Positions 8,057 through 17,079 are shown, counted from the first letter of the stretch. The stretch is DNA of 64,000 nt from Oceanispirochaeta sp. M1 (GCF_003346715.1 NZ_QQPQ01000017.1:62001-126000); one strand, 5' to 3'. Numbers and translations: made by a program. Notes: generated by a model not told the origin, from the letters alone.

Positions 8057-8941
8057 ATGGCTATAACCAATAAATGGCGTATTACCAGGGATGATCTGAC
8101 GGCCCGCTTTGTTCTGTTGCCCACAATCATTCTCACTTTTGTTTTTGTGTATGCCTTTATCATTTTTACTGTATATATCTCTTTCACCGATTCCCGTCTG
8201 ATGCCTTCCTACGGCTGGGTGGGTATGACAAATTACATAAAAATGTTTCAAAACGCCAATTGGCATATTGCATTGAAGAACTTTGCAATATTCACTGTTC
8301 TATATATCTCTATTTCAACTGTATTAGGTTTGTTTCTGGCAATCATGATTGATTGGAGCAAGCTGGGAGATCGTTTCTTCAGACCCATCTATCTGTACCC
8401 CATGGCTATATCATTTATAGTTACCGGTACTGCCTGGAAATGGTTTCTGGATCCAGGTATCGGACTGGAGCAGATCGTGCATTCCTGGGGATTTATCAAT
8501 TTTAAATTCAACTGGATTAAAACTTCAGATAAGGCCATCTACACCATTGTTATTGCCGCCATCTGGCAGGTCACAGGATATGTGATGACCATGTTTCTAG
8601 CAGGTCTGAGGGCTGTGAACCATGCCACAATTGAATCGGCCGTGGTCGATGGCTGCGGAGCCTGGAAGCTCTATACTAAGATTATCATTCCCCAGTTGGG
8701 TCCCTCCTTCACCTCTGTATTTGTAATACTGGGGCATATGGCTATCAAGTCTTACGACCTGGTTATTGCTCTGACCAACGGTGGGCCCGGACGGGCAACA
8801 GAGATGCCTTCCACCTTTATGTATTCCTATACATTCACCAGGAATCAGATGGGTATCGGTGCCAGTTCCGCAGTCTTTATGCTGGTTCTGTTTGCCATTG
8901 TCATCATTCCGTACATCCGCAATATTGTGAAGGACAGCTGA
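8057..8941 (+). CDS. Sugar ABC transporter permease (MalF/UgpA type)
   Basis: 294 residues with six predicted membrane segments. The permease EAA loop reads ESAVVDGCGAWKLYTKIIIPQLGPS and contacts the ATPase. The N-terminus has the usual FVLLPTIILTFVFVYAFIIFTVYISFTD segment of the MalF group without its large periplasmic loop. It pairs with the second permease one base downstream. Family-level assignment is firm; the sugar is unknown. Confidence 0.95.
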   Translation: MAITNKWRITRDDLTARFVLLPTIILTFVFVYAFIIFTVYISFTDSRLMPSYGWVGMTNYIKMFQNANWHIALKNFAIFTVLYISISTVLGLFLAIMIDWSKLGDRFFRPIYLYPMAISFIVTGTAWKWFLDPGIGLEQIVHSWGFINFKFNWIKTSDKAIYTIVIAAIWQVTGYVMTMFLAGLRAVNHATIESAVVDGCGAWKLYTKIIIPQLGPSFTSVFVILGHMAIKSYDLVIALTNGGPGRATEMPSTFMYSYTFTRNQMGIGASSAVFMLVLFAIVIIPYIRNIVKDS

Positions 8942-8942
8942 T

Positions 8943-9815
8943 ATGACAATTAAAGATACAATGCGGCTTCATAAAACCGCGGAAATAGTAAATATGGTGA
9001 TTATGGTGGTGTTCGCCATATTCTTTCTGATACCACTCTATGTAATGGTAGTCAATTCATTTAAGCCTCTTGCCGAAATAAGAGGCGGAAATATGCTGGC
9101 ATTACCCGTAGCATTCGGATTCGAACCCTGGACAAAGGCATGGTCTGAAGCTCAGATCGGTGTTCAGGCCACGGGTCTGAAACCCTACTTTCTAAACTCC
9201 ATCCGAATGGTTATTCCTGCGGTATTTATGTCTACTCTTATGGGATCACTGAGCGGTTTTGTTCTGTCTAAATGGCAGTTCAAAGGAGATAAAATTCTTT
9301 TCGGACTTATTTTGTTCGGATGTTTTATTCCTTTTCAAATCGTATTGATCCCTACGGCCCGTGTTCTGGGAACCCTGAATCTGGCCGGTACAACTACAGG
9401 TCTTGTTCTGGTTCATACAGTGTACGGTCTTGGATTTACAACTCTGTTTTTCAAGAATACCTATGACACCTTTCCTTCTGAACTGGTACAGTCAGCCCAG
9501 GTGGACGGGGCTCATTTTTTCAAGATCTTCAAGGATATAATTCTACCCAACTCAACTCCTATTATTGTTGTTTCCGTTATCTGGCAGACTACCAATATCT
9601 GGAATGACTTCCTCTTCGGTGTCTCCTTCGGTGATGCTACAAGTCAGCCCATGACTGTTGCTCTGAACAATCTTGTAAGTTCATCTACGGGTGTTAAGGA
9701 ATACAACGTACACTTTGCAGGCGCCCTTATGGCAGCCCTGCCCACACTGACTATCTATCTGGTTTCAGGACGCTACTTTGTACGCGGGCTGATGTCAGGT
9801 TCAGTTAAGGGTTAG
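8943..9815 (+). CDS. Sugar ABC transporter permease (MalG/UgpE type)
   Basis: 290 residues with six membrane segments. The EAA loop is SAQVDGAHFFKIFKDIILPNSTPI, and the family's PLYVMVVNSFKP motif follows the first segment. The ATG is one base after the partner permease stop, so translation is probably coupled. The ROK kinase follows three bases after its stop. The C-terminal GRYFVRGLMSGSVKG is a typical MalG-group end. Confidence 0.95.
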   Translation: MTIKDTMRLHKTAEIVNMVIMVVFAIFFLIPLYVMVVNSFKPLAEIRGGNMLALPVAFGFEPWTKAWSEAQIGVQATGLKPYFLNSIRMVIPAVFMSTLMGSLSGFVLSKWQFKGDKILFGLILFGCFIPFQIVLIPTARVLGTLNLAGTTTGLVLVHTVYGLGFTTLFFKNTYDTFPSELVQSAQVDGAHFFKIFKDIILPNSTPIIVVSVIWQTTNIWNDFLFGVSFGDATSQPMTVALNNLVSSSTGVKEYNVHFAGALMAALPTLTIYLVSGRYFVRGLMSGSVKG

Positions 9816-9818
9816 TCT

Positions 9819-10784
9819 ATGTCTGAGAAACTGATCTGCGGAGTGGATCTGGGGGGCACCAAATTATCGGCTGCCCTTTTTAAAACAGATGGAACCCTTG
9901 TAGGGAAAGAGACTGTTTATGATCACAGTGATAAACAGTGGGATGATATTGTAAGTGTAATTGCAGAGCTTGTAACAAAAGTAATGGATAGCTGCTCAGT
10001 TATGGCAGAGGATGTTCTGGGAATAGGAGTCGCCTGTGCCGCTCATATCCACTTTAAGAAGGGAATGATCGTTACAGTGAGCAATTTTGCTCATAATATT
10101 TATGACTATCCCTTTGTGGATAAACTTTCCGTTCTTCTGCCCGGGATGAGAATCATCCTTGATAATGACGCCAATGCTCAGGCCTTTGGTGAGTTTATGT
10201 TCGGAGCAGGGAAGGGATATCACAACCTTGTATTTGTCACTGTCAGCACCGGAATTGGTGGAGGAATCATTGTCAATGACAAGATGCTCCGCGGTAAGGT
10301 GGGTACGGCCGGTGAGGTCGGGCACTCCATTATCGATATTGATTCGGATGTGAAATGCACCTGCGGTAATTACGGCTGTGCCATGGCGCTGGCTTCGGGA
10401 CTTTTCTTTCCTGATCTGTATAGGATGCACCTTAAAAAAGGGCTTGAGAGCAGTATCGGGATCACTGCCGAAACGGCGGATCAGATGAACGGTCAGACTA
10501 TTGAAGAAGGAATGAAGAAGGGTGATCCCATATGTACCGCTATCGTTGAGAATTCGGCGGATGTTGTGGGTTCCACCTTATATAATATCTATAAGATGCT
10601 TGATCCTGAACTGGTAATACTCGGCGGCGGGCTTATGTCCTTCGGTGATATGTATTTGAATCGGATCAGAGAGCGTTTTCTCTCTCATACCCATGAGATG
10701 ATGAGTGAAGCAATGGAAATAAAGTTGGCAGAAACCGGTAGAGATGCCGGTCTCCTCGGGGCTGCGGCTTTGGTTCTTGAATAA
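9819..10784 (+). CDS. ROK-family sugar kinase
   Basis: 321 residues. It begins with the ATP-binding motif LICGVDLGGTKLSAALF and has the ROK signature GTAGEVGHSIIDIDSD with the zinc-binding cysteines CTCGNYGC. The catalytic aspartate lies in LDNDANAQAFGE. No DNA-binding domain is present, so it is an enzyme and not a repressor. It probably phosphorylates the sugar brought in by the adjacent transporter (glucokinase, fructokinase or N-acetylhexosamine kinase activity are all possible). It is the last gene of the operon; a terminator follows 48 bp later. Confidence 0.93.
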   Translation: MSEKLICGVDLGGTKLSAALFKTDGTLVGKETVYDHSDKQWDDIVSVIAELVTKVMDSCSVMAEDVLGIGVACAAHIHFKKGMIVTVSNFAHNIYDYPFVDKLSVLLPGMRIILDNDANAQAFGEFMFGAGKGYHNLVFVTVSTGIGGGIIVNDKMLRGKVGTAGEVGHSIIDIDSDVKCTCGNYGCAMALASGLFFPDLYRMHLKKGLESSIGITAETADQMNGQTIEEGMKKGDPICTAIVENSADVVGSTLYNIYKMLDPELVILGGGLMSFGDMYLNRIRERFLSHTHEMMSEAMEIKLAETGRDAGLLGAAALVLE

Positions 10785-10832
10785 AGTTTTTTAGTTTTTC
10801 TCCTTTTTCCTATTCTCCTATTCTCCTTTAGG

Positions 10833-10860
10833 CCGCTCCTCCCCGGGGAGCGGTTTTTTA
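10833..10860 (+). terminator. Rho-independent terminator after the ROK kinase
   Basis: CCGCTCC (10833-10839) pairs with GGAGCGG (10847-10853), followed by TTTTTT. The T-run reaches the stop codon of the convergent lipoprotein gene. Confidence 0.85.
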
Positions 10861-11310
10861 TGACTCTTCAGCATCGGCAGATTCGGAACTGCCGCCTATA
10901 TATTCTTCCAAAGCAGTAACGAGAACAGAGAGAGTGTCCTCATGTACGGTGGCCATACGGATTTTAAACTCATCAGCCAGTTTCTGAAGTTTCCTGGTTT
11001 CCTGTTCTGTCTCATCCAGGGAGGCTATTATCAGATCCAGCTGTTCCGATACCCTCTGGAGCTCCTCCATTCTACCGTTAAGTTCCGTCAGATCCTGCTG
11101 AAGAGCGAGAAGCTGTGAATCATCTTTGTTCTTAAGTTCCCTGAGATCACTCTCTATACGGCGGTCCTGACGGGAATCATCTTCTAACTGCTGCTGAAGA
11201 TCTTCAACATAGGATGCTCTGGACAGGCCCATAATAGAGCTGGTTGTACAGCCGCTGATCAGAAATAGAAGGGACGTGAGAGTAAGAATATGCATCAAAA
11301 TATTTTTCAT
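10858..11310 (-). CDS. Coiled-coil lipoprotein, function unknown
   Basis: 150 residues. A lipoprotein signal ends in LISGC with the lipidated cysteine at 21. Residues ~35-120 are charged heptad-like sequence (EDLQQQLEDDSRQDRRIESDL, ELNGRMEELQRVSEQLDLI), predicting a long coiled coil. The tail is acidic and serine-rich. I recognise no family. It lies 64 bp downstream of the NtrC-type regulator on the same strand, with an inverted repeat CCTTATC/GATAAGG (11327-11356) between them, so co-transcription is uncertain. It probably sits in the periplasm anchored to a membrane. Confidence 0.75.
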   Translation of the reverse strand: MKNILMHILTLTSLLFLISGCTTSSIMGLSRASYVEDLQQQLEDDSRQDRRIESDLRELKNKDDSQLLALQQDLTELNGRMEELQRVSEQLDLIIASLDETEQETRKLQKLADEFKIRMATVHEDTLSVLVTALEEYIGGSSESADAEES

Positions 11311-11374
11311 AGAGAATTCCTGCCTTATCTTTTTCTTATTAAACAGATAAGGAGGCAGATTCTGTTACAAGCTG

Positions 11375-12733
11375 TTACAGTCCGTATCTGGACATCTTGT
11401 TGAACAGGGTCTTTCTAGTGATTCCCAACTCTTCGGCGGCTGCCGTTTTATTGAATTTATTTTTCTGAAGAGTCCGGGTGATTATCTCTTTTTCAAACTC
11501 TTCAACCATATGATTCACCATCTCCTGGAGATTGGCTCCTTCGGCCGTCGCTGCAGATCTCCTGGACAGCGGCATAAGGCCAGCACCCTGACTTAAGGGG
11601 TCCAGCTGTCTTGAATCTGATAAAAGCACACTCTGATTGATAAGGTTTCTCAGCTCTCGGATATTTCCCGGCCAGTCATATGTTATCATTTTATCCAGGG
11701 CCGTTTCACTGAATTCGGTCTCCCCTTTTTTGAAATCACGGCTGAAACGTTCTCTGAAATATTCCGCCAGCAATGCTATATCATCAGGTCGCTTGCGCAG
11801 TGCAGGCAGCTCCAGCCTGATAACATTGAGGCGGTAGAAAAGATCTTCCCTGAACTGCTTCTTCTCCATCAGTTCCCTGAGATTCTGGTTCGTTGCAGCA
11901 ATGACTCTTATATTAACATTGATGGTTCTGTTTCCCCCCAGTCTCTCCAGGCTGCTCTCTTCCAGAACCCTGAGAAGTTTGGCCTGAGCATCCAGGGACA
12001 TGTCCCCGATCTCATCAAGAAAGAGTGTACCCCGGTCTGCAAGTTCAAACTTTCCGATTTTCCGTCCCTGTGCTCCTGTGAATGACCCTTTTTCATGTCC
12101 GAAGAGTTCACTTAAAAGAAGAGTTTCTGACAGGGCAGCACAGTTGACTCCAACAAAAGGAGCATCTTTCCTGTTACTGCTGTAATGAATATATCTGCTC
12201 AGGACTTCCTTGCCTGTTCCGCTCTCTCCTGTGATCAGCACAGTTGTATCTGTATCCTTGACTCTGTCTGCAATATCCATGATTTTTTTCATGGCAGGAT
12301 GATTAGTGCTGAAGTCAAAATCAAGCATCTTCTTTTTCTGAGTCTCTCTGAGGTAGAGGTTCTCATTTTTAAGCTGCTTTAATTCCAGACGGGAGGAGAC
12401 CGTAGCAAGGAGGTAGTCGTTGTCCAGAGGTTTCAGAAGATAGTCTTCGGCTCCCGAGCGAATAGCTTCTACTGCGTTGGCAATACTGCCGTAACCTGTA
12501 ATCATCAGACAGCTGACATCAGAGTTGATCTTTTTAATGGCTTTGAGGAGTTCAACACCATCTCTGTTTCCAATTCTTATGTCAAGGAGAGCCAGGTGAA
12601 TCTCTCTGTGCCTTACAAGTTCAATTGCACTGTTATAGTCTTCGGCCGTGTAGCAGTCATAACCTTCCCTCTGGAATAGTTTACTCAGTCCGACGCGGAT
12701 TCCTTTCTCATCATCTGCAATAAGTATGTTCAT
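11375..12733 (-). CDS. NtrC-family sigma-54-dependent response regulator
   Basis: 452 residues in the classic order: receiver (1-120, phospho-acceptor Asp51 in LALLDIRIG), AAA+ domain (~135-370) and a FIS-type helix-turn-helix at the end (NKTAAAEELGITRKTLFNKM). Walker A is GESGTGKEVL. The sigma-54-contact loop reads GSFTGA where most relatives have GAFTGA. Walker B is GTLFLDEIGD. It overlaps the histidine kinase by four bases, so they form a pair. A perfect sigma-54 promoter lies at the head of this operon (16021-16036), so the operon is probably its own target. Confidence 0.95.
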   Translation of the reverse strand: MNILIADDEKGIRVGLSKLFQREGYDCYTAEDYNSAIELVRHREIHLALLDIRIGNRDGVELLKAIKKINSDVSCLMITGYGSIANAVEAIRSGAEDYLLKPLDNDYLLATVSSRLELKQLKNENLYLRETQKKKMLDFDFSTNHPAMKKIMDIADRVKDTDTTVLITGESGTGKEVLSRYIHYSSNRKDAPFVGVNCAALSETLLLSELFGHEKGSFTGAQGRKIGKFELADRGTLFLDEIGDMSLDAQAKLLRVLEESSLERLGGNRTINVNIRVIAATNQNLRELMEKKQFREDLFYRLNVIRLELPALRKRPDDIALLAEYFRERFSRDFKKGETEFSETALDKMITYDWPGNIRELRNLINQSVLLSDSRQLDPLSQGAGLMPLSRRSAATAEGANLQEMVNHMVEEFEKEIITRTLQKNKFNKTAAAEELGITRKTLFNKMSRYGL

Positions 12734-14820
12734 TCATTTTCCCCGGAGTATTTTGGAATAAGGAGCTTCACAGATGTTCCTTCTCCGACTGTGCTGTCTA
12801 CATGAACACTGCCTTTGTATTTCTGCATTATACCGTAGACTACAGACAGGCCCAGTCCGGTTCCTTCTCCATTTGATTTACTGGTGTAGAAAGGATCAAA
12901 AATCCTGCTCCGGATATCTTCCGGAATACCGCATCCCCTGTCTTTTACTGTAATATGAGTATCTTCTTCAGATTCTGTAAGAAATATTTCAATGGGACTC
13001 TCACCCGTGACTGCGTGAACAGCATTCTGCAGCAAGTTGATCAGAAGCTGCATCAGCTCTCCCTTGGAGATCATCACATCCGAATTGACTCCCTCGCTTG
13101 TTATCAGTATAGGGGGAATCAGGGAACCGTCGGGGCGCCTGGAATGCTGAATCAGTCTTTTGACCTCTTCAGATATCTGCAGGGGAGAGCATCTGTTTCC
13201 CTGATCCTGTTCTCTTGAGGTGAAATCTGTCAGATCTCTTATAATCTGGGCGATTCTCTGCGATTCATCCTCCACCAGCCGCAGGGATTCAAGTCGTTCC
13301 GGGTCCTTCTCTTCATAGATAAGATTCTGAATATTTGTAACGATGGAAGAGAGGGGATTATTAACCTCATGGGCGATTCCAGCTGAAAGCATGCTTATGG
13401 TTGAGAGTTTTTCTGCCTGTGTCGTTTTTTCTTCATAGGCGGTTCTTGCAGAGATATCCTCCAGAAGGAGTACGCACATCTTTTTATCCGAGTGGAGATG
13501 GAACTCTCTGTGTACGGGGTATATTTTCAGTTCGAAGATCCCTTTGTTCCTGTTTCGTATACGCCGTATCCACTCCTCATTCTCCTGAGAGAGTATGTTC
13601 CTTACTATTTCAATCAGTGAATCATCAAAAGCATGTTTTACGAAATCAGTCAGTGTGGCGCATTTCCCTCCGGCAAGATGGTCAAAAGCGGAGTTCGACT
13701 TTTCTATTACAAGGTCATCGTTCACAACTGCCAGGGCATCTCTTATGGAGTGAATAATCTCTTCGTTGAACTCGTTGAGAAAGGTAATCTCATCAAGTGA
13801 TTTCTCAATTCTTATCTGGTCGTGGTGCAGCCGGGCGGCCATACCGTTAAAGCCCTTAAGAAGAACCCCTATTTCACTCCGTCCGGAATTCTTGATTTGA
13901 ATATTGTAGCTGCCCTTCCGGATATGCCCCATGGCGTTTGCAAGGCTTGCAACGGGTCTGGTAATTCCTTTTGTAAACAGCAGAGTCAGAAGGGCTGTGA
14001 TGATAAGAGTAAAAAGAGAGACTGTGAGCACTGTCCTCTCAATGGCCTGAATTCTCCGCTGATAGGGTTCATTGGAGAGGATAATTGTCAGAAATACATC
14101 ACTAGCTCCGCTGTCGCTGATGATTTCACCTACCTTGATTCCTGCCATATTGAAGCTTTCTCCCTCATCTTCAAGGGCGTAGAGTTCAAGATAGGCCATA
14201 TCGGGTTTTATATGTCTGAAAGCTGCCTTCTGAACTTCATCATGACCCGCCAGAAAGTCGGTAGTTGTGTGGAAGAGAATCTTTCCATCCGTATCAAATA
14301 CTATGTTTTTAAGGAAACTGTCATTGATATGCTTGATAAGATATATTTCTGCGGGACTGCTCAGTTCCTGAAGGTAGAGAATTCCCACCATGTAGAACTG
14401 TCCCCTGATATTGAAGAGCCTGATAGATGGATGATTAAAGAGATTGCTCAGATCTTCTCCTGAGGGGAGTACAAAGTCAGGGCTGCTGTTAATGGCTTCA
14501 ATTGAAAAATTGAGTTCTTCACTTTTTACAACAACAGCATCAATGCCTGTGGATGTGAGAAGGGAGTTGAGATCTTCTTCTGATATTTCTGATATGGCTG
14601 TGACGGCTGTATAATTTCGTATAAGAATCAGCTGTTTCCAGAGATGCCGTTTCCAGGAATTATAGTTATTGATGATAAAGTCTGTTTTCAGTTCCAGCTC
14701 AATTCTTGCGTCCTTTAGATTATTATTCCTGATTGTCCGGCTTACATAGAAACCCGTAAAAGAGGCCTGCATGATAATGAGTGTCAGAATTGTCAAAGCC
14801 AGCCGTGGATATAGTTTCAT
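12730..14820 (-). CDS. Membrane sensor histidine kinase
   Basis: 696 residues. A first membrane segment (7-25) is followed by a ~240-residue periplasmic sensor region. A second segment (VSLFTLIITALLTLLF, about 270-290) leads to HAMP (~290-345), a PAS-like region and the kinase core. The phospho-accepting histidine lies in SAGIAHEVNNPLSSIVTN. The N box is LLINLLQNAVHAV, and the G boxes are KDRGCGIP and GTGLGLSVVYGI. The binding-protein gene ends two bases upstream and the response regulator overlaps by four. It probably reads a sugar through the periplasmic binding protein, as in other three-part sugar sensors, and passes phosphate to the NtrC-type regulator. Confidence 0.93.
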   Translation of the reverse strand: MKLYPRLALTILTLIIMQASFTGFYVSRTIRNNNLKDARIELELKTDFIINNYNSWKRHLWKQLILIRNYTAVTAISEISEEDLNSLLTSTGIDAVVVKSEELNFSIEAINSSPDFVLPSGEDLSNLFNHPSIRLFNIRGQFYMVGILYLQELSSPAEIYLIKHINDSFLKNIVFDTDGKILFHTTTDFLAGHDEVQKAAFRHIKPDMAYLELYALEDEGESFNMAGIKVGEIISDSGASDVFLTIILSNEPYQRRIQAIERTVLTVSLFTLIITALLTLLFTKGITRPVASLANAMGHIRKGSYNIQIKNSGRSEIGVLLKGFNGMAARLHHDQIRIEKSLDEITFLNEFNEEIIHSIRDALAVVNDDLVIEKSNSAFDHLAGGKCATLTDFVKHAFDDSLIEIVRNILSQENEEWIRRIRNRNKGIFELKIYPVHREFHLHSDKKMCVLLLEDISARTAYEEKTTQAEKLSTISMLSAGIAHEVNNPLSSIVTNIQNLIYEEKDPERLESLRLVEDESQRIAQIIRDLTDFTSREQDQGNRCSPLQISEEVKRLIQHSRRPDGSLIPPILITSEGVNSDVMISKGELMQLLINLLQNAVHAVTGESPIEIFLTESEEDTHITVKDRGCGIPEDIRSRIFDPFYTSKSNGEGTGLGLSVVYGIMQKYKGSVHVDSTVGEGTSVKLLIPKYSGENE

Positions 14821-14822
14821 TG

Positions 14823-15815
14823 TTAGTAGATGTACTGCTCCATATCGGGATCATTTATATTCGTTTTATCCAGAATGACGTATCCCGAGGTGATGCTTTT
14901 TGGTATTGTTCTGTTTTCAATAAGGTAGCTGTGAGCCCATTCAATTGCCAGAGCACCAATTTCGGCAGGTTTCTGTGCCAGGACCAGGTCTACCTCGCCC
15001 CTCCGCAGGCTGCGGATAAGGGTCTCTGTGGAGTCCCAGGCTGCAACTCTGACCGCACCGGATAAACCTGTGTTTTTAACGGCTGAAGATACCCCCTGAC
15101 TGCTGAATACATTTGTACCGAAGACGGCTACAATTTCCGGATGGTCCATCAGGACCGAGAGGGTCTGGTTTCTGGCAACCTCCTGGAGGTCTCCATTGTA
15201 ATCGACACGGACAACTTCCATTTCCGGGAAATGGGATATTCCTTCAATAAATCCATCTTTTCTCTCTTCTGTTGTAGAGGTCAGGGCTGTAGTGGTATTG
15301 ATATAAACTTTTCCCTTTTCTCCGACCTTTTCGGCCAGGTCTTCTCCCAGAGCCACAGCTCCGGCAAAATTGTCAGTTCCTATATGGCAGAGCGGGAAGG
15401 ACCATTCAGAGGAGCTCTTATAGTCACCGTCTCCTATCTCTGTGTCCACCGTAATAATCTGAATTCCATTTTCATAGAGGACCTTCAGAGGGTAAACCAG
15501 AGCATCCCTGTCCACAGGAGCAATCATTATAAGGTCATAGTCTCCTGCGGCTACGGCTTCATTGAGAAGAGGAATCTGTATTGCGGGATCCCAGGTTTCC
15601 GGGTAATCCGATACGGTCAGACTGATCCCCATAGCCTCTGCTTTCTGTTGCGCTCCCTCTTCCATGGACTTATAGAAGGGGTCTGCAACACCGGGGATAT
15701 AGAGAATTTTTATATCAGGTTTCGTATGCTCATCCACCCGGCCTGAGGCGGAAATTCCTCCGCTTATCAAGCAGGCCAGGATGAAGAGTAGGATGTGATG
15801 TTTTAATCCGCTCAT
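14823..15815 (-). CDS. Periplasmic sugar-binding protein (RbsB/LacI-like), sensory
   Basis: 330 residues. After a signal peptide (HHILLFILACLISGGISASG) comes a type-1 periplasmic binding fold: IKILYIPGVADPFYKSMEEGAQQKAEAMGI, DLIMIAPVDRDALVYPL, CHIGTDNFAGAVALGEDLAE, and a hinge-side VAAWDSTETLIRSLRRGEVD. No permease or ATPase is nearby. The gene is locked between a 54-aa gene and a histidine kinase (two-base gap). Its role is therefore most likely ligand detection for the kinase, not transport. Ligand class is inferred as a monosaccharide or similar from fold only. Confidence 0.88.
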   Translation of the reverse strand: MSGLKHHILLFILACLISGGISASGRVDEHTKPDIKILYIPGVADPFYKSMEEGAQQKAEAMGISLTVSDYPETWDPAIQIPLLNEAVAAGDYDLIMIAPVDRDALVYPLKVLYENGIQIITVDTEIGDGDYKSSSEWSFPLCHIGTDNFAGAVALGEDLAEKVGEKGKVYINTTTALTSTTEERKDGFIEGISHFPEMEVVRVDYNGDLQEVARNQTLSVLMDHPEIVAVFGTNVFSSQGVSSAVKNTGLSGAVRVAAWDSTETLIRSLRRGEVDLVLAQKPAEIGALAIEWAHSYLIENRTIPKSITSGYVILDKTNINDPDMEQYIY

Positions 15816-15830
15816 GGGATTAGGAGTATA

Positions 15831-15995
15831 TCACAGGGTCTGGGGATTCGCTACTTTCTGCAGTACTTCCTGCCCTTCGGCTGTGATCTGAAAAAAATCT
15901 GCTTCCCATACGGTTGATGAGGCCAGTATGTATTCTTCGCTGTGGAAATCGCATTCATTTCCGCCGCAGATGATTTGTATATCCATGTTCTCCAT
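15831..15995 (-). CDS. Small 54-aa protein at the head of the sensor operon
   Basis: AAGGAG lies eight bases before the ATG at 15995, giving a 54-residue protein with no signal peptide or membrane segment. A CGGNEC pair of cysteines and several acidic residues are visible. The frame also runs upstream to a TTG at 16037, but that would overlap the sigma-54 promoter, so the shorter form is right. It ends 15 bp before the sugar-binding protein gene and is the first gene after the promoter. I recognise no family. The two Cys plus His22 could hold a metal, as speculation. Confidence 0.7.
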   Translation of the reverse strand: MENMDIQIICGGNECDFHSEEYILASSTVWEADFFQITAEGQEVLQKVANPQTL

Positions 15996-16020
15996 AATTA
16001 TTTCTCCTTGCTCTTCATAT

Positions 16021-16036
16021 AGCAAGGGTTGTGCCA
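16021..16036 (-). promoter_or_regulatory. Sigma-54 (RpoN) promoter
   Basis: On the minus strand TGGCAC (16031-16036), AACCC, TTGCT (16021-16025): an exact match to the -24/-12 consensus TGGCAC-N5-TTGCW. The start point should fall near 16010, leaving a short leader with AAGGAG before the 54-aa gene. The operon downstream encodes an NtrC-type activator, as needed for such a promoter. Confidence 0.85.
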
Positions 16037-16077
16037 AGAAAATATTATTTTTATGGATCTATTTAATTACTTACAGG

Positions 16078-16125
16078 GACTGAGTATACATGTGGAATTT
16101 TATGTTGATGATGTGACTGAGTGTA
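16078..16125. promoter_or_regulatory. Possible activator sites upstream of the sigma-54 promoter
   Basis: GACTGAGTATA (16078-16088) and GACTGAGTGTA (16115-16125) are direct repeats 37 bp apart, 45-90 bp upstream of the -24 element. This is a normal distance for enhancer-type sites of NtrC-like activators. They are not clear palindromes. Confidence 0.35.
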
Positions 16126-16179
16126 GAGGGGAGGGAGGAGGACGGGTAAGGGGTTTCCCGTAGTGGGTAAGGGTCTATC

Positions 16180-16201
16180 CGGCGGGGGATCTCCCCCGCC
16201 G
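16180..16201. repeat. GC-rich palindrome after the SDR gene
   Basis: CGGCGGGGGA and TCCCCCGCCG form a 10-bp stem with only TC between them, nine bases after the stop of the minus-strand reductase gene. No T-run follows on either strand, so it is a stem-loop or REP-like element more than a standard terminator. Two GGGTAAGGG copies lie just beside it. Confidence 0.5.
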
Positions 16202-16209
16202 ATATAGAA

Positions 16210-17079
16210 TCAGTTCATATTAAGGAAGTTTTCCTGTACACAGCTGACAACGGCTTCACTGGTATCGGAGAACTTGACTTCCAGGCTCTGTATGAGGGAG
16301 GTGTCCAGCCGGGCATCCCGTGGCTTGTCTGAGTACTTTTCTTCGTCTTTAATGATGAGTTCTTTGATTCTCTTTTCCAATCCCATCTCTTTAAGAATCA
16401 GGCAGACAATTTCATAGCGGCTTTTTTCATTCTTGGAACCCACATGGTAGGTTCCGGGAGGGAGGGCAAGGATTTTATCAAACTGGTCCATCATTTCGTT
16501 TACATAGGTGAGACCACGGTATTCATTTGCGGGTACCTTCTGGGTTTCACCTCTCATAACTGCTTTGACTGTATCCCAGAAGACGTTGTTCACAACAGGA
16601 CAGAAACGCTCAGGAACGCCGAACATCCAGGTGAAGCGGAGAATGATGAGTTCATCAAGAATCTCTTTGATAAGGCCTTCGGCTTCCAGCTTGTTTTTAC
16701 CGTACATGGTGTCGGGTACGGGAGTATCACTCTCCTTGTAGGGTCCTCCTTCAGGGTTGCCGTTAAAGACCTGTTCAGTGCTGAGAAAGATCATCTTGGC
16801 ACCTGTTGCCTTACAGGCCCGGGCAATATTTACGGCTCCGGTAACATTGATGGCATAACATTTTTCGGGATTCTGATTGCAGAAGTCGGTGAGGGCGATG
16901 GCGGCGGCATGGATTACATAGTCGGGTTTAAAGAGATTCAGGGCATCCAGTACTTTCTCTTCTTCCAGAATGTTCAGCTCGCTTACATCGGTGGAGAGGA
17001 TCTCAAAATTATGCTTTTGAGCTTCCTTAAATCTGGTTCCTATAAATCCGTTTCCTCCGGTGAGCAGGACTCGTTTCAT
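16210..17079 (-). CDS. Sugar-nucleotide epimerase/reductase (RmlD-like SDR)
   Basis: The start at 17079 has AAGGAG eight bases upstream and gives 289 residues beginning MKRVLLTGGNGFIG, the NAD(P)-binding motif. Other marks are DYVIHAAAIALTDFCNQNPE, IFLSTEQVFNG and the catalytic YGKNKLEAE (YxxxK). It resembles dTDP-4-dehydrorhamnose reductase and related extended SDRs, and would reduce or epimerise an activated sugar in the cytoplasm. No other nucleotide-sugar genes are beside it. It is divergent from the first glycyl radical gene, with a hairpin CCAAAGC/GCTTTGG (17100-17122) in its own upstream region. Confidence 0.82.
   Translation of the reverse strand: MKRVLLTGGNGFIGTRFKEAQKHNFEILSTDVSELNILEEEKVLDALNLFKPDYVIHAAAIALTDFCNQNPEKCYAINVTGAVNIARACKATGAKMIFLSTEQVFNGNPEGGPYKESDTPVPDTMYGKNKLEAEGLIKEILDELIILRFTWMFGVPERFCPVVNNVFWDTVKAVMRGETQKVPANEYRGLTYVNEMMDQFDKILALPPGTYHVGSKNEKSRYEIVCLILKEMGLEKRIKELIIKDEEKYSDKPRDARLDTSLIQSLEVKFSDTSEAVVSCVQENFLNMN

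Noticed and set aside
15996-16037. Upstream TTG start of the small protein in the sensor operon
   Set aside because: It would need the sigma-54 promoter to be transcribed and has no ribosome site, unlike the ATG at 15995.
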